A program made the translations under genes and the position numbers. A DNA stretch of 22,562 nucleotides from an uncultured Collinsella sp. (GTDB lineage: Bacteria; Actinomycetota; Coriobacteriia; Coriobacteriales; Coriobacteriaceae), in assembly GCA_902479075.1 (NCBI GenBank), contig CABSNK010000026.1:1-22562 (forward strand). Reading direction: 5' to 3'. Shown here piece by piece: positions 14,524-22,562 of this stretch (positions are counted from its first letter, which is position 1; the number at the start of each line of letters is the position of its first letter). The notes beneath the pieces were generated by a model. It was not told the origin of the DNA, made no database searches, and saw only the letters and a list, made by a program, of their open reading frames with translations.

Positions 14524-15087
14524 CTAGACGCGGGAGACGAACTTGCCGTCGCGGGTGTCAACCTTAATGACCTCGCCCTCGTTGAGGTACATGGGGACCT
14601 GGATGACAGCGCCGGTGTCGATGGTGGCCGGCTTGGTGGAACCCTGGACGGTGTCGCCCTTAAAGCCCGGGTCGGTCTGGACGATGGTGGTCTCGATGAA
14701 CATCGGCGGGGTCACGCCCATGAGCTCGTCGTCGGCGAAGAGCAACTGGCAGGTGTCGTTCTCGCGCAGCCACTTGGCGTTCTCGCCCACCATGTCCTCG
14801 GGAACGGGAACCTGCTCGTAAGACTCGTTATCCATGAAGATGTAGTCGGCGCCGTCGTTGTAGAGGTACTGGAACTCACGGGTGGTGAGCATGACGCTCT
14901 CGAACTTGGTGCCGGCGTTGCAGGTGTTCTCGACGACGCGGCCGCTCTTGATGTCGCGGGTCTTGTAGCGCACGAAAGCGCCGCCCTTACCAGGCTTGAC
15001 GTGCTGGAACTCGACGATGGTGTAGACCTTGTCCTTGATGCGGAGACCGAGGCCGTTCTTGAAGTCGGCGGTAGAGATAGTAGGCAT
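14524..15087 (-). CDS. efp: translation elongation factor P
   Basis: The 187-residue product is a full EF-P, which relieves ribosome stalling at polyproline. It shows the KOW-like N-domain starting MPTISTADFKNG, the tip loop HVKPGKGGAFVR with Lys34, the residue that some bacteria modify, and two OB domains ending in VDTRDGKFVSRV. The start is the ATG at 15087, with AAAGG upstream; a longer frame to 15120 is not supported. It is the first gene of the seven-gene operon that runs to recN and has a consensus -10 box 57 bases upstream. No EpmA, EarP or YmfI-type modification gene is visible here. MltG of this window has a Pro-rich tail, but obvious PPP runs are few. Confidence 0.96.
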   Translation of the reverse strand: MPTISTADFKNGLGLRIKDKVYTIVEFQHVKPGKGGAFVRYKTRDIKSGRVVENTCNAGTKFESVMLTTREFQYLYNDGADYIFMDNESYEQVPVPEDMVGENAKWLRENDTCQLLFADDELMGVTPPMFIETTIVQTDPGFKGDTVQGSTKPATIDTGAVIQVPMYLNEGEVIKVDTRDGKFVSRV

Positions 15088-15144
15088 AGCGACCTTTCTT
15101 GTTATAGGCGAGACGCACAAGCGTCCAAATTACATACGAGCGAA

Positions 15145-15150
15145 ATTATA
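15145..15150 (-). promoter_or_regulatory. -10 box of the efp-recN operon
   Basis: A perfect TATAAT stands on the minus strand 57 bases before the efp ATG in an AT-rich island. The -35 region is GC-rich and poor. Its place between the peptidase terminator and efp supports a real promoter. Confidence 0.6.
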
Positions 15151-15181
15151 CACTTGCAGACGGCGGCTGCAGCGAGCGCAT

Positions 15182-15222
15182 AAAAAGAGAACGCGGGGCG
15201 CCCGAATCATTTCGGACGCCCC
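15182..15222 (-). terminator. intrinsic terminator of the Xaa-Pro peptidase gene
   Basis: On the minus strand GGGGCGTCCGAA pairs over 12 bases (one wobble) with TTCGGGCGCCCC around an ATGA loop, followed by a T-rich tract with TTTTT. A second hairpin (TTTTGGG/CCCAAAA, 15238-15257) stands between it and the stop codon. Confidence 0.75.
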
Positions 15223-15271
15223 ACCTCCAAAGTGGACTTTTGGGACATGCCCCAAAATCTACCGGAGTGGA

Positions 15272-16402
15272 TTAGCAATCGATGATGTGCAGGTCGTGCG
15301 GGGTCTTGGTGAAGGGCTCATAGCCGTTCTCGGTGACGACGCCGTAGTCCTCCAGGCGTACGCCGCCCACGCCGGGCAGGTAAACGCCGGGCTCCATGGT
15401 GATAACCGAGCCGACCTCGATGATGTTCTTGCTGCGGTTAAAGTTGGGCAGCTCGTGGATGTCGATACCGACACCATGACCCAGACCATGGTTGTAGTAA
15501 TCGCCATAGCCGGCATCGCCGATGATCTTCTTGGAAAGCTTGAAAATGTCGTTGCCCTCGACGCCCGGATGGATAGCGGCGACGCACTCCTCGTGGGTGC
15601 GGCGCACGAGCGCGTACAGGTCGAGCTGCTCCTGGGTGGGCTCGCCCATCACGACGGTACGAGTCATGTCGGAGCGGTAGTCACAGTAGCCCGCACCGTA
15701 ATCCATGAGGACGAAGTCGCCCTTCTCAATCACGCGGTCGCTCGGGACGGCATGCGGGTTGGCGGTGTTGGGGCCACTCGCAACGATGGAGCCGAAGGCC
15801 AGGCTGTCAGCGCCGTTGGCGAACATAAAGTTCTCGAGCTCGTTGCGCACCTGCTTCTCGGTCATACCGGGCTTAATAAAGCCGAGCATGTGCTGGAAGG
15901 CGGCGTCGGTGATCGACTGCGCGTGGCGCATGAGCTCGATCTCCTCGGCATCCTTGATGGCACGCATCTTGCGGATGTCGTCGTGCATCAGCGGCAGCAT
16001 GCAGGCGACGGAGCGATCCTCCAGACCACGCTGGATACCCTGGTAGAAATTAATCTGCATGTCATCCTCGACGGCGCAGACGCGGCACTTGTTAGCTGCG
16101 ATCTTGCCGGCGACCCAGCCGGGGATGGTGCCCTCGTCCATGTCGTAGACCCAGGGGCTGCCGGCGGGCGTGTTCTCCTCAAAGCTGTTGAGATAGCGCG
16201 AGTCGGTGTGGAACAGGCATTGATCGACCGTAATAAACGCGGCGTGCGGGAACTCGAAGGTGTAGTCGAAGACGCCCTTCACGCCCGTGAGCCAACGTAG
16301 GTTAGCCTCATCGCGCACGATGATGGCGTCGTAGCCGCGCTCGGCCATCAGGGCACGGACGCGCTCGATACGACCGGCAGGACCGGCAGCAAACTCAGAC
16401 AT
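15272..16402 (-). CDS. M24-family Xaa-Pro peptidase (aminopeptidase P/prolidase type)
   Basis: The 376-residue metalloenzyme would cleave peptides at X-Pro bonds in the cytoplasm. An N-terminal creatinase-like domain (1 to ~140) is followed by the pita-bread catalytic domain. All five metal ligands are visible: Asp234 and Asp245 (MDYGAGYCDYRSDMTR), His309 (HGLGHGVG), Glu337 (TMEPGVY) and Glu351 (RLED). The start at 16402 has AAAGGA six bases upstream. It lies just upstream of efp, as the homologue yqhT does in Bacillus subtilis, but a terminator and a new promoter separate the two. Aminopeptidase P versus dipeptidase specificity cannot be told from sequence alone. Confidence 0.9.
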   Translation of the reverse strand: MSEFAAGPAGRIERVRALMAERGYDAIIVRDEANLRWLTGVKGVFDYTFEFPHAAFITVDQCLFHTDSRYLNSFEENTPAGSPWVYDMDEGTIPGWVAGKIAANKCRVCAVEDDMQINFYQGIQRGLEDRSVACMLPLMHDDIRKMRAIKDAEEIELMRHAQSITDAAFQHMLGFIKPGMTEKQVRNELENFMFANGADSLAFGSIVASGPNTANPHAVPSDRVIEKGDFVLMDYGAGYCDYRSDMTRTVVMGEPTQEQLDLYALVRRTHEECVAAIHPGVEGNDIFKLSKKIIGDAGYGDYYNHGLGHGVGIDIHELPNFNRSKNIIEVGSVITMEPGVYLPGVGGVRLEDYGVVTENGYEPFTKTPHDLHIIDC

Positions 16403-16427
16403 GCAGATTCCTTTCTTAATGTCCTCA

Positions 16428-16497
16428 ATAAAAGCGGGACGGGCTCAATCAGCGCACGGAACCGCAAACGATCCGCAACCGATTGAAAACCCGTCCC
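16428..16497 (-). terminator. terminator of the alaS-aroB-like operon
   Basis: On the minus strand GGGACGGG pairs perfectly with CCCGTCCC, with a further TCAATC/GATTGA stem inside, and is followed by GCTTTTATT. The apical part is a 30-base GC-rich segment. It lies 36 bases after the stop codon of the aroB-like gene. Confidence 0.7.
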
Positions 16498-16533
16498 TCA
16501 AAATGATACGAAAGACGATGGATGTCAATAAAA

Positions 16534-17643
16534 CTAGAGAAGTTCCTTGCGAGAAGCCAAATACGCCTGTGCATGGCGCTCGAGCACATCGTCGTCCACG
16601 GCATTAAGACGAATGGCGCCAAGTGCCGCGGGCAGCGGCAACATCGTGCGATTGGAGCGTACGAACTGCTGCTTGCGGAACTCCTCGATAAACGCGGTGG
16701 GCTCCAGGTCGAAGGCAAGCTCCTCGATGCCGAAGTCCTCCAGGCAGTCATCGACCTCAAACACATAGTCGATATCAAAGTCGCAGGCATCATGTGCTAG
16801 GCGCGCCTCGAACCGCATGCCCTCGGAAAGGAGCTGGTGTGCGGGGACGTGTGCCGCGGCATCGCCCAAGCAGGCGCGAAGGGTACGCTCCCCCGTCTTG
16901 CCAAAATCGAGCGCATGTCGAGCACTGGGATTCGTGGCCATGAGCACGTCTTTGCGCGCAGTCTGGGACCACTGCACGGCATTGACGAGCGCGACCTCCT
17001 CGCCGGCAAGAATCTCGGGGACCATCTCGGAGAACTGGTTCCAGCGCGACTTGCTGCTGGAAAGCATGGTACCCACGAGTATGGCATACCCACGCTTGAG
17101 CTCCTCTGCGTCAGCCTCGCGAACAAGGTCCAGATTGCAGACTACCAGACCGGGCTCGGGACGTACCGCGATGGCGGGCAGCGAGTGGTTGCCCGAAGCG
17201 ACGAGCGGCTCCATCGTCGTAGCGACCGTGAGCATAGCGTCGAAGGTCGTCGGCAACAGGGCGCACTCCGTGCGTCCGCACCACTGATTGGCGCACCAGG
17301 CGACAACAGAGCACATCGAAGCGTCACCGACGGCGACAATTAGATCGTCGCAGGTAATTCCATTGTTCGACAGAGCGCCAAAGACGGCATCGGCGTCGGC
17401 CAAGGTCGCGCCGGCGGGCGAAACCTCAAGCGAAAGCTGCGACACAGCAAAGCCGGCATCGACCAGAGCGTGCTCAACGTTCTCGCCAAAGCGGTCGGAC
17501 ACAGCGCTGTTCCAAACAACCATCGCGCGCTTAGGCTTGCCCACGACCGAGGCAAACATACGCGACAGCTCGCTAAACGCGTCAAAGCCGACGCGAACAT
17601 CGATACTGCGATTTTGGAAATTGATGAGTTGACGGCGAATCAT
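16534..17643 (-). CDS. aroB: 3-dehydroquinate synthase homologue, active site not conserved
   Basis: The 369-residue product aligns by eye with 3-dehydroquinate synthase (AroB): an N-terminal NAD-domain-like half with DDLIVAVGDASM (99-110), the block LLPTTFDAML (129-138), matching IPTTLLAQVD of AroB, and later ALDFGKTGERTLRA, matching LNxGHTFGHAIE. However, the residues needed for catalysis are changed. The two His of GHTFGH are Lys249 and Arg253; the His of the HGEAV motif is Ser273 (LLSEG); the Glu of AEVIKYG has no equivalent in GYAILVG (185-191); and the Lys of GGKT is absent. It overlaps aroK by ATGA, which fixes the start at 17643. The frame is intact with normal codon use, so it is not a decaying pseudogene. 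It may be a pseudoenzyme, a divergent synthase or a different activity. Confidence 0.75.
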   Translation of the reverse strand: MIRRQLINFQNRSIDVRVGFDAFSELSRMFASVVGKPKRAMVVWNSAVSDRFGENVEHALVDAGFAVSQLSLEVSPAGATLADADAVFGALSNNGITCDDLIVAVGDASMCSVVAWCANQWCGRTECALLPTTFDAMLTVATTMEPLVASGNHSLPAIAVRPEPGLVVCNLDLVREADAEELKRGYAILVGTMLSSSKSRWNQFSEMVPEILAGEEVALVNAVQWSQTARKDVLMATNPSARHALDFGKTGERTLRACLGDAAAHVPAHQLLSEGMRFEARLAHDACDFDIDYVFEVDDCLEDFGIEELAFDLEPTAFIEEFRKQQFVRSNRTMLPLPAALGAIRLNAVDDDVLERHAQAYLASRKELL

Positions 17644-18173
17644 AGCAGTCCACGCTCCAAAAGCATCTCGGCACAAAGATAGGAAACGTCCTCAAAGGAC
17701 TTATTGCGAATATCGAGGGTAATATCGGCCGCTTTGCGATACAGCGGACGTCGATGCTCAAACAGGCGGGCCGCATGCTCAGGCGAGCGGAAATCGGGAC
17801 GCGTGTCGGAGCGGCGGATCTGGCGCATCGAATCCTCAAAGTCACCCTCGAGGTACACACAGGTACCCATCTGGTGCATGAGCTCGATATTGACCGACGT
17901 CTCGACAATGCCACCACCGCACGAAACCAGCAGGCTGCGCTCGCTTTGGAGCGAACGGAGCGCCGAGGTTTCGAGCTCGCGAAAACGCTCCTCGCCCTCG
18001 GTCTCAAAAATCTCAGTAACCGATTTGCCGCAGCGACGCACGACCAGGCGGTCGGTATCGATAAACCGACGTTTGAACATGGTGCCCACGTTGCGCGCGA
18101 GCGTCGATTTACCCGCACCCAAAAACCCGATAAAGAAGATATGGTCGCAGCCGTGCTTGGTGTGCTGGGACAT
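17640..18173 (-). CDS. aroK: shikimate kinase
   Basis: The 177-residue enzyme phosphorylates shikimate with ATP in the pathway to aromatic amino acids. It shows the P-loop GFLGAGKST (16-24), IDTDRLV with the substrate Asp pair (39, 41), GEERFRELE (Arg65), the CGGGIV loop (85-90) and the C-terminal HRRPLYRKAAD segment. Everything needed for activity seems to be present, in contrast to its translationally coupled neighbour. The ATG at 18173 lies eight bases after the YqeG-type gene; its ribosome-binding site is weak (AGG). Length is typical. Confidence 0.92.
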   Translation of the reverse strand: MSQHTKHGCDHIFFIGFLGAGKSTLARNVGTMFKRRFIDTDRLVVRRCGKSVTEIFETEGEERFRELETSALRSLQSERSLLVSCGGGIVETSVNIELMHQMGTCVYLEGDFEDSMRQIRRSDTRPDFRSPEHAARLFEHRRPLYRKAADITLDIRNKSFEDVSYLCAEMLLERGLL

Positions 18174-18181
18174 GACGAAAC

Positions 18182-18679
18182 CTATTCCTCGCAGGGAAGG
18201 TCGCGCAGGGCCCGGCGCTCAAAGATACGGAAGATCTGCGTATACCACAGGTCCTGAGTTGCCTGTGGCTTTACCAAGATCGTGTCGACGCCGGCAAAGT
18301 TACCGCTCCACACGTCCGTGTACAGCTGGTCACCGATCAGCACAGCCTCATCGGCCGTGGCGCCCAAGCGCTTAAGACCGGCCTTGAGAGCAAACGGTGC
18401 AGGCTTCATGGCATGGCTGATGGCCTCGAGCCCCAGCTCGCGTGCTGAGCTCATGACCTGGTCGCGATGCCAGTTGTTCGACACCATGCACAGCTTAAAG
18501 CCCTTGGCACGAGCGGCGTCGAGCCAGGCCGAGACGGCAGCGGGAACCTGCTCGGTATCACGCGGCACCAGGGTGTTATCGCGGTCGAGCAAAATGGCGC
18601 GCTTGCCGTCGGCCCACAGGGTATCAAGGTCGATGCGGTCGACCGAGGCAACATATCGTTTGGGGCTGAAAATCCTCAT
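18182..18679 (-). CDS. YqeG-family HAD-type phosphatase
   Basis: The 165-residue protein belongs to the HAD superfamily, YqeG (class IIIA) type. The nucleophile motif is LLDRDNTLVP, then motif II CMVSNNW, and the later KPAPFALKAG and GDQLYTDVWSGN supply the Lys and acidic residues of motifs III and IV. The physiological substrate is unknown; Bacillus YqeG is in a cluster with yqeH, aroE and nadD, which fits its place beside aroK here. The ATG at 18679 lies two bases beyond the mltG stop; an in-frame TTG at 18691 inside the end of mltG is an alternative start. Confidence 0.88.
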   Translation of the reverse strand: MRIFSPKRYVASVDRIDLDTLWADGKRAILLDRDNTLVPRDTEQVPAAVSAWLDAARAKGFKLCMVSNNWHRDQVMSSARELGLEAISHAMKPAPFALKAGLKRLGATADEAVLIGDQLYTDVWSGNFAGVDTILVKPQATQDLWYTQIFRIFERRALRDLPCEE

Positions 18680-18681
18680 GT

Positions 18682-20103
18682 TTAATTCCAAGACTGTTGG
18701 TGCTCTTCGTAGGTCTGAGAGAAATACTCCTCGTCCTGCGTAATGTAGAAATACAGGTCATCGGAGTCGGTGGGCTCAAGGGTTGCCTTGAGCGCCTCGA
18801 GTGACGGAGAGCAGATAGGCGTGGGCGGCAGGCCCTCGTGCTTATAGGTGTTATACGGGCTATCGCTCTGCAGGTCGTCGGCGGTAACCTCGCCGCCGGT
18901 GACATACATCATGGTCGCATCGCTATTGAGGTAGCACAGACCATCGAGCTTGCCGGCAAGACGGTTGTAGAACACCGAGGCGACATGCGCGCGCTGCTCG
19001 GCGTTGAGGCCTTCGCGCTCAACGATGGAAGCGAGATTGATGATGTCGTAATCGGACATCCCCACGCCGTAGCGCTCCTTGATTTTGGCCTCGCAACCGG
19101 CAAAATCGAGCGACTTGTACTCGGTGTTGAATTGATCGAGCATGGCGCGAATCACATCATCGGCAGACGGGTCCTTACCCAACGAATAGGTCTTGGGGAA
19201 TAGGAAGCCCTCGAGCGAATCGTTTGCAGCGCCCTCAAGGAAGCTATAGTCCTTCACATAGTTGGAAGCCTTTGCCTGATTGAGGAAGTCTACCTTGGAG
19301 ATACTGTCGTATGCCTTGGCCACGCGACCGGCGATCTGATCAACCGTCAGGCCCTCTGGAATAGTCAGTGCATCGGAGCCCGCATTGGGGCCCTCCATGA
19401 GCTGCTGAACGACTTTGGTCGCGTCCATGAGCGTGGTGAACGAGTAGGTGCCGGGCTTGAGCGACATGTCGGCGTTGAGCTTTTTGACCGCCGCGTAATA
19501 ATCCTTGGGATTTTCGACGATATGGTTCTCGGAGAGAATCGAAGCGATGCTGTCACCCGAGGCACCATCGGGAATAGTGATAGTAACCTGCTGGCCAGCA
19601 GTGACTTTCGTATCCTCACCAGCAAAAAAGCCCTTGACAGCTGGCACGACAAAGAAAACGATCGCGACAAGCGCAAGCACGGCGACGACGCCACCGATAA
19701 TCATAGGCACCGGGGAGCTTTTCTTTTGGGCACCACGGCGAGCGCGCGTGTTATAGCTCGAGCGCGTGGCCGGAGCAACGCCGTGCGAGCCATGAGTATG
19801 ATGTGCGTGGGAGCGTGATTGCGGTGCCTGTCCCTCCGTGCGCTGGGCAGGAGCCTGCTGCTTAAAGCGGGAACCGCCCGCGGGCTGGGCTGTATGGGCA
19901 GCAGACTGCTGAGCAGGACGACGAACAGGTTGCTGGCCTGGACGCTGAGTGGGCTGAGTGGGGCGAGAAGAGGGCTGCGCCGAACGTGCGGCGGGTTGGG
20001 CCGCGCGCTGAGTCGGTTGCGTCGGACGCTGACCGGACGATACAGGGCGTGGCGCAGGCTGTCGTGTACGATTCGGCTGGCGCGGATCGAAAGCGCTAGA
20101 CAT
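18682..20103 (-). CDS. mltG: endolytic transglycosylase MltG
   Basis: The 473-residue protein would be membrane-anchored and cut nascent peptidoglycan glycan strands, setting their length. Residues 1 to ~130 are a cytoplasmic low-complexity tail rich in Pro, Gln, Arg and Ala with PTQ and QP repeats. One transmembrane helix follows (about 133-155), then a LysM-like region (VTITIPDGASGDSIASIL) and the YceG catalytic domain. That domain carries ASIVEREG (likely catalytic Glu362), FYNRL, LNSDATMMY, SPYNTY and GLPPTPI. The start at 20103 has GAGGAGG six bases upstream. It overlaps ruvX by 8 bases. The tail is longer than in E. coli MltG (about 340 residues in total) and resembles those of other actinobacterial homologues. 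Confidence 0.93.
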   Translation of the reverse strand: MSSAFDPRQPNRTRQPAPRPVSSGQRPTQPTQRAAQPAARSAQPSSRPTQPTQRPGQQPVRRPAQQSAAHTAQPAGGSRFKQQAPAQRTEGQAPQSRSHAHHTHGSHGVAPATRSSYNTRARRGAQKKSSPVPMIIGGVVAVLALVAIVFFVVPAVKGFFAGEDTKVTAGQQVTITIPDGASGDSIASILSENHIVENPKDYYAAVKKLNADMSLKPGTYSFTTLMDATKVVQQLMEGPNAGSDALTIPEGLTVDQIAGRVAKAYDSISKVDFLNQAKASNYVKDYSFLEGAANDSLEGFLFPKTYSLGKDPSADDVIRAMLDQFNTEYKSLDFAGCEAKIKERYGVGMSDYDIINLASIVEREGLNAEQRAHVASVFYNRLAGKLDGLCYLNSDATMMYVTGGEVTADDLQSDSPYNTYKHEGLPPTPICSPSLEALKATLEPTDSDDLYFYITQDEEYFSQTYEEHQQSWN

Positions 20104-20524
20104 GCGAAACCTCCTCGTTTTTGCGATCGAGCCACGTCTGCAAGAACAGGCTGGCGGCGATCATGTCGATCTTGCCCCTCATCTGCTTTTCGTTGAGTCC
20201 CTGCTCGCGCAGGATACGCTTGGCCTCTTGCGAGGACAGGCGCTCGTCCTCAAACTCCAGCGGAAGATCGAGCTCGTCGGCGATCTTTTGCGCTATGGCG
20301 GCAACGCGCTCGGCCTGGGGGCCAGGCTCGCCGGCCATGGTCAGGGGACGCCCGCTTACCAAGATGTCGGGCTCATAGTCCTCGACCAGGTAACGGAACG
20401 TCTTGGCCATACCGGTAACCTCAGCGGCCGGAAGCACCTTGACGGGCATCGCCATCTTGCCATCACGGCTCGAGACGGCGATGCCGATCCTGGTCTCCCC
20501 TATGTCCAGCGCGAGCGCGACCAC
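20096..20524 (-). CDS. ruvX: RuvX/YqgF family Holliday-junction resolvase-like nuclease
   Basis: The 142-residue protein has the RNase-H-like fold of YqgF/RuvX: the N-terminal LALDIGETRIGIAVS carries the first catalytic Asp, VSGRPLTMAGEPGPQAERV is the family signature, and LEFEDERLSSQEA and KIDMIAASLFLQ carry the remaining acidic residues. The family acts in pre-16S rRNA 5' processing in E. coli and has been proposed as a Holliday-junction resolvase. The start appears to be a GTG at 20524, nine bases after the alaS stop, with no strong ribosome-binding site, so it is probably translated by coupling. It overlaps mltG by 8 bases. Confidence 0.92.
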   Translation of the reverse strand: MVALALDIGETRIGIAVSSRDGKMAMPVKVLPAAEVTGMAKTFRYLVEDYEPDILVSGRPLTMAGEPGPQAERVAAIAQKIADELDLPLEFEDERLSSQEAKRILREQGLNEKQMRGKIDMIAASLFLQTWLDRKNEEVSHV

Positions 20525-20533
20525 AGCGACTAC

Positions 20534-22562
20534 TTAGGCGCCGAGCGCGGTCTTGGCGGCCGCGAGGGCATCGGCGATACCGGCAGCGTTCTTGCCACCG
20601 GCCTGGGCCATGTTGGGACGGCCGCCACCGCGACCATCGACCAGACCCGCGATCTGCTTGATCACGTTGCCGGCGTGGAAACCGGCCTTCACGGCGTCAT
20701 CGGAGCCGGCGGCGAGCAGGGCCGGGGTGCCCTTCTCGGTCACGCTGGCAACAACACAGGCAACGGGACCGGCGACCTTCTGGTGCACGGTATCCCAAAC
20801 GTTGCGCAGGTCGGCGGCCTCAAGGCCCTGGAGCTCAGCGACGACGAGCTTATAGCCGTCGAGCTCGACGGCACCCTCGATGGCGCTGGAGATAGCGTCG
20901 GAGGAGCCACCGGTCAGCGCCTTCTTGAGCTTGTTAGACGTCTCGCGCAGCTCGGCCTGCAGGTTCTCCACACGAGCGGGAACCTCGTCAACGCGGCACT
21001 TGAGCGCAGCGGCAGCGGCGTCAACGAGTGCCAGGCGGTCGGCCATGTAGTCGAGGGCGCCCTTAGAGGTAACGGCCTCGATACGGCGGACGTTCGAGCC
21101 CGTGGAGGACTCGGAGATAATCTTGAATAGGCCGATCTCGGCAGTGTTGGCAGCATGCGTACCACCGCAGAGCTCGCGGGAGAACGGCTGGTCCTCGGCG
21201 CCCACGGAAACGACGCGGACGACGTCGCCATACTTCTCGCCAAACAGGGCGACGGCGCCGGCGGCCTTGGCCTCGTCGATGCCCATGACGCGGGTCACGA
21301 CCGGCTTAGATGCAAAAATCTGCTGGTTGACCAGGTCCTCAACAGCCTTGAGCTGCTCGGAGGACAGGGCCTCAAAGTGCGTGAAGTCAAAGCGCAGGTG
21401 CTCGGGCGTCACCAGCGAGCCGGCCTGAGAGACATGCTCGCCCAGGACGTGCTTAAGCGCGGCGTCAAGCAGGTGGGTGGCGGTGTGGTTGCGGCGCAGG
21501 AAGCCACGGCGCTCGGCGTCGAGCGCGGCGGTCACGGTAGCACCGACGGTCAGCGTGCCCTCGGCGACGTGCGCAACGTGGGCATACAGGCCGTTGTGGT
21601 TCTTGGTATCGGAAACGGTCAGCGAAACGCCCTCGGCGGAAAGCTCGCCGGCATCGCCCTGCTGGCCGCCCATCTCGGCATAGAACGGGGTGCGGTCGAG
21701 CACAACCTCAACATCCTCGCCCGCCGCAGCGGACTCGACGGACTCGCCGTTGCGCACGATGGCCACAACCTTGGCGCCCTCAATGACGTCGTTGTCGTAG
21801 CCGTCGAACTCGGTCGCAGCGACCTTGTCCGAAAGCTCGACCCACACATCGTTGAAGCTGCCCCAGGCGTCGCCCTTAGCATTGGCGCGAGCACGGGCCT
21901 TCTGGTCCTCCATGCAAGCGGTAAAGCCGTCCATGTCGACGTCGTGGCCGGCGGTGCCGGCAATCTCGACGGTCAGGTCGATGGGGAAACCAAAGGTGTC
22001 GTGCAGCTTAAAGGCGACATCACCCGGGAGCACGGCGCCATCGGCAAGCGCTGCCAGGGCCTCGTCCAGGTAGACGCGGCCGTTGTCGAGCGTCGTGGAG
22101 AAGCGCTCCTCCTCAGAGGCGACGATACCCTTGACGAGTGCGACGTTCTTGAGCAGCTCGGGATAGGCCTCGCCCATCTGAGCGTTGACCTCGTCGATGA
22201 ACTTGGTCAGGAAGGCGCCCTCGATGCCCAGCAGGCGACCGTGGAACACGGCGCGGCGGAGCAGGCGGCGAAGGACGTACTCGCGGCCCTCGTTACCGGG
22301 CAGGATGCCGTCCGAGATCATAAAGTCGACGGCACGGGAGTGATCGGCGATGATGCGCAGCGAGCGGCTGGCGCCGGAGTAATCGTCGGCGTCATAGGTC
22401 TTGCCGCTGATCTTCTCACCGAGCTTGATGAGGTGCTGCATCAGATCGCCGTCGTAGTTGGCGGTCTTGTGCTGCATGATGGCGGCCATGCGCTCCAGAC
22501 CCATGCCCGTATCGAGGTTGCGGTGCGGCAGCTCCGGCATGGAGCCGTCCTCCTGGCGGTCG
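20534..22562 (-). CDS. alaS: alanyl-tRNA synthetase, C-terminal 675 residues (5' end outside the window)
   Basis: The frame stays open to the right edge, where it begins DRQEDGSMPELPHRNLDTGMGLERM, the segment that ends the class II catalytic core (residues about 230-245 in E. coli). The rest is complete: the middle tRNA-binding helices, the editing domain with RRNHTATHLLDAAL and CGGTHAANT (His and Cys zinc-site residues), and the C-Ala domain ending GGRPNMAQAGG. The aminoacylation motifs 1 and 2 lie beyond base 22562. An internal ATG at 22540 could mimic a start but is within the conserved core. It is the first visible gene of the operon alaS-ruvX-mltG-yqeG-aroK-aroB-like. Confidence 0.96.
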   Translation of the reverse strand, partial: DRQEDGSMPELPHRNLDTGMGLERMAAIMQHKTANYDGDLMQHLIKLGEKISGKTYDADDYSGASRSLRIIADHSRAVDFMISDGILPGNEGREYVLRRLLRRAVFHGRLLGIEGAFLTKFIDEVNAQMGEAYPELLKNVALVKGIVASEEERFSTTLDNGRVYLDEALAALADGAVLPGDVAFKLHDTFGFPIDLTVEIAGTAGHDVDMDGFTACMEDQKARARANAKGDAWGSFNDVWVELSDKVAATEFDGYDNDVIEGAKVVAIVRNGESVESAAAGEDVEVVLDRTPFYAEMGGQQGDAGELSAEGVSLTVSDTKNHNGLYAHVAHVAEGTLTVGATVTAALDAERRGFLRRNHTATHLLDAALKHVLGEHVSQAGSLVTPEHLRFDFTHFEALSSEQLKAVEDLVNQQIFASKPVVTRVMGIDEAKAAGAVALFGEKYGDVVRVVSVGAEDQPFSRELCGGTHAANTAEIGLFKIISESSTGSNVRRIEAVTSKGALDYMADRLALVDAAAAALKCRVDEVPARVENLQAELRETSNKLKKALTGGSSDAISSAIEGAVELDGYKLVVAELQGLEAADLRNVWDTVHQKVAGPVACVVASVTEKGTPALLAAGSDDAVKAGFHAGNVIKQIAGLVDGRGGGRPNMAQAGGKNAAGIADALAAAKTALGA

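Noticed and set aside
16534..17643. Reading the aroB-like gene as a pseudogene
   Set aside because: The frame is uninterrupted at near-normal length, uses normal codons and is translationally coupled to aroK. Only the active-site residues differ.
22519..22540. ATG at 22540 as the true start of alaS
   Set aside because: The frame continues to the window edge with conserved AlaRS residues before it, and the protein would lack its catalytic core. The gene is simply cut by the window.

Overview
This is a 22.6 kb stretch of a high-GC, Gram-positive-type chromosome with short intergenic spaces, in which every gene except one lies on the minus strand. Gene content, codon bias and operon order (alaS-ruvX-mltG-yqeG-aroK-aroB-like; efp-asp23-nusB-xseB-tlyA-nadK-recN) suggest an actinobacterium of the Coriobacteriia, most likely Collinsella or a close relative. 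That assignment is recognition from sequence, not a database result.

Layout, left to right: a partial tRNA-Glu(CTC) at the left edge; cca (tRNA CCA-adding enzyme); then a fructose phosphotransferase locus read right to left: a fused fructose EIIBCA permease (fruA), HPr (ptsH), Enzyme I (ptsI) and two tandem 310-residue PfkB-type kinases resembling 1-phosphofructokinase. An RpiR-family regulator (HTH plus SIS domain) is divergent from fruA. Together these would phosphorylate fructose during import (PEP to EI to HPr to EIIA to EIIB) and then convert fructose-1-phosphate to fructose-1,6-bisphosphate. Several intrinsic terminators split the locus, so it is probably several transcription units rather than one operon.

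Right of a concentric palindrome and terminator lies a tightly coupled housekeeping operon: efp, asp23-like, nusB, xseB, tlyA, nadK, recN (translation, transcription antitermination, rRNA methylation, NADP supply, DNA repair), with start and stop codons overlapping or nearly so. Upstream of it are an M24 Xaa-Pro peptidase gene and a second tight operon: alaS (5' end outside the window), ruvX, mltG, a YqeG-type HAD phosphatase, aroK, and a dehydroquinate-synthase homologue.

Most of the window is ordinary core genome. The parts worth a second look are: (1) the AroB homologue, which appears to have lost all the canonical metal-binding and catalytic residues; (2) a ~200 bp concentric palindrome with a perfect 30 bp core, plus a second inverted repeat, in the fruA-ptsH gap; (3) a 152 bp concentric palindrome with a bidirectional terminator at its tip between the regulator and recN; (4) the tandem, diverged fructokinase-type paralogues. 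No CRISPR array, insertion sequence, phage gene or defence system was seen.
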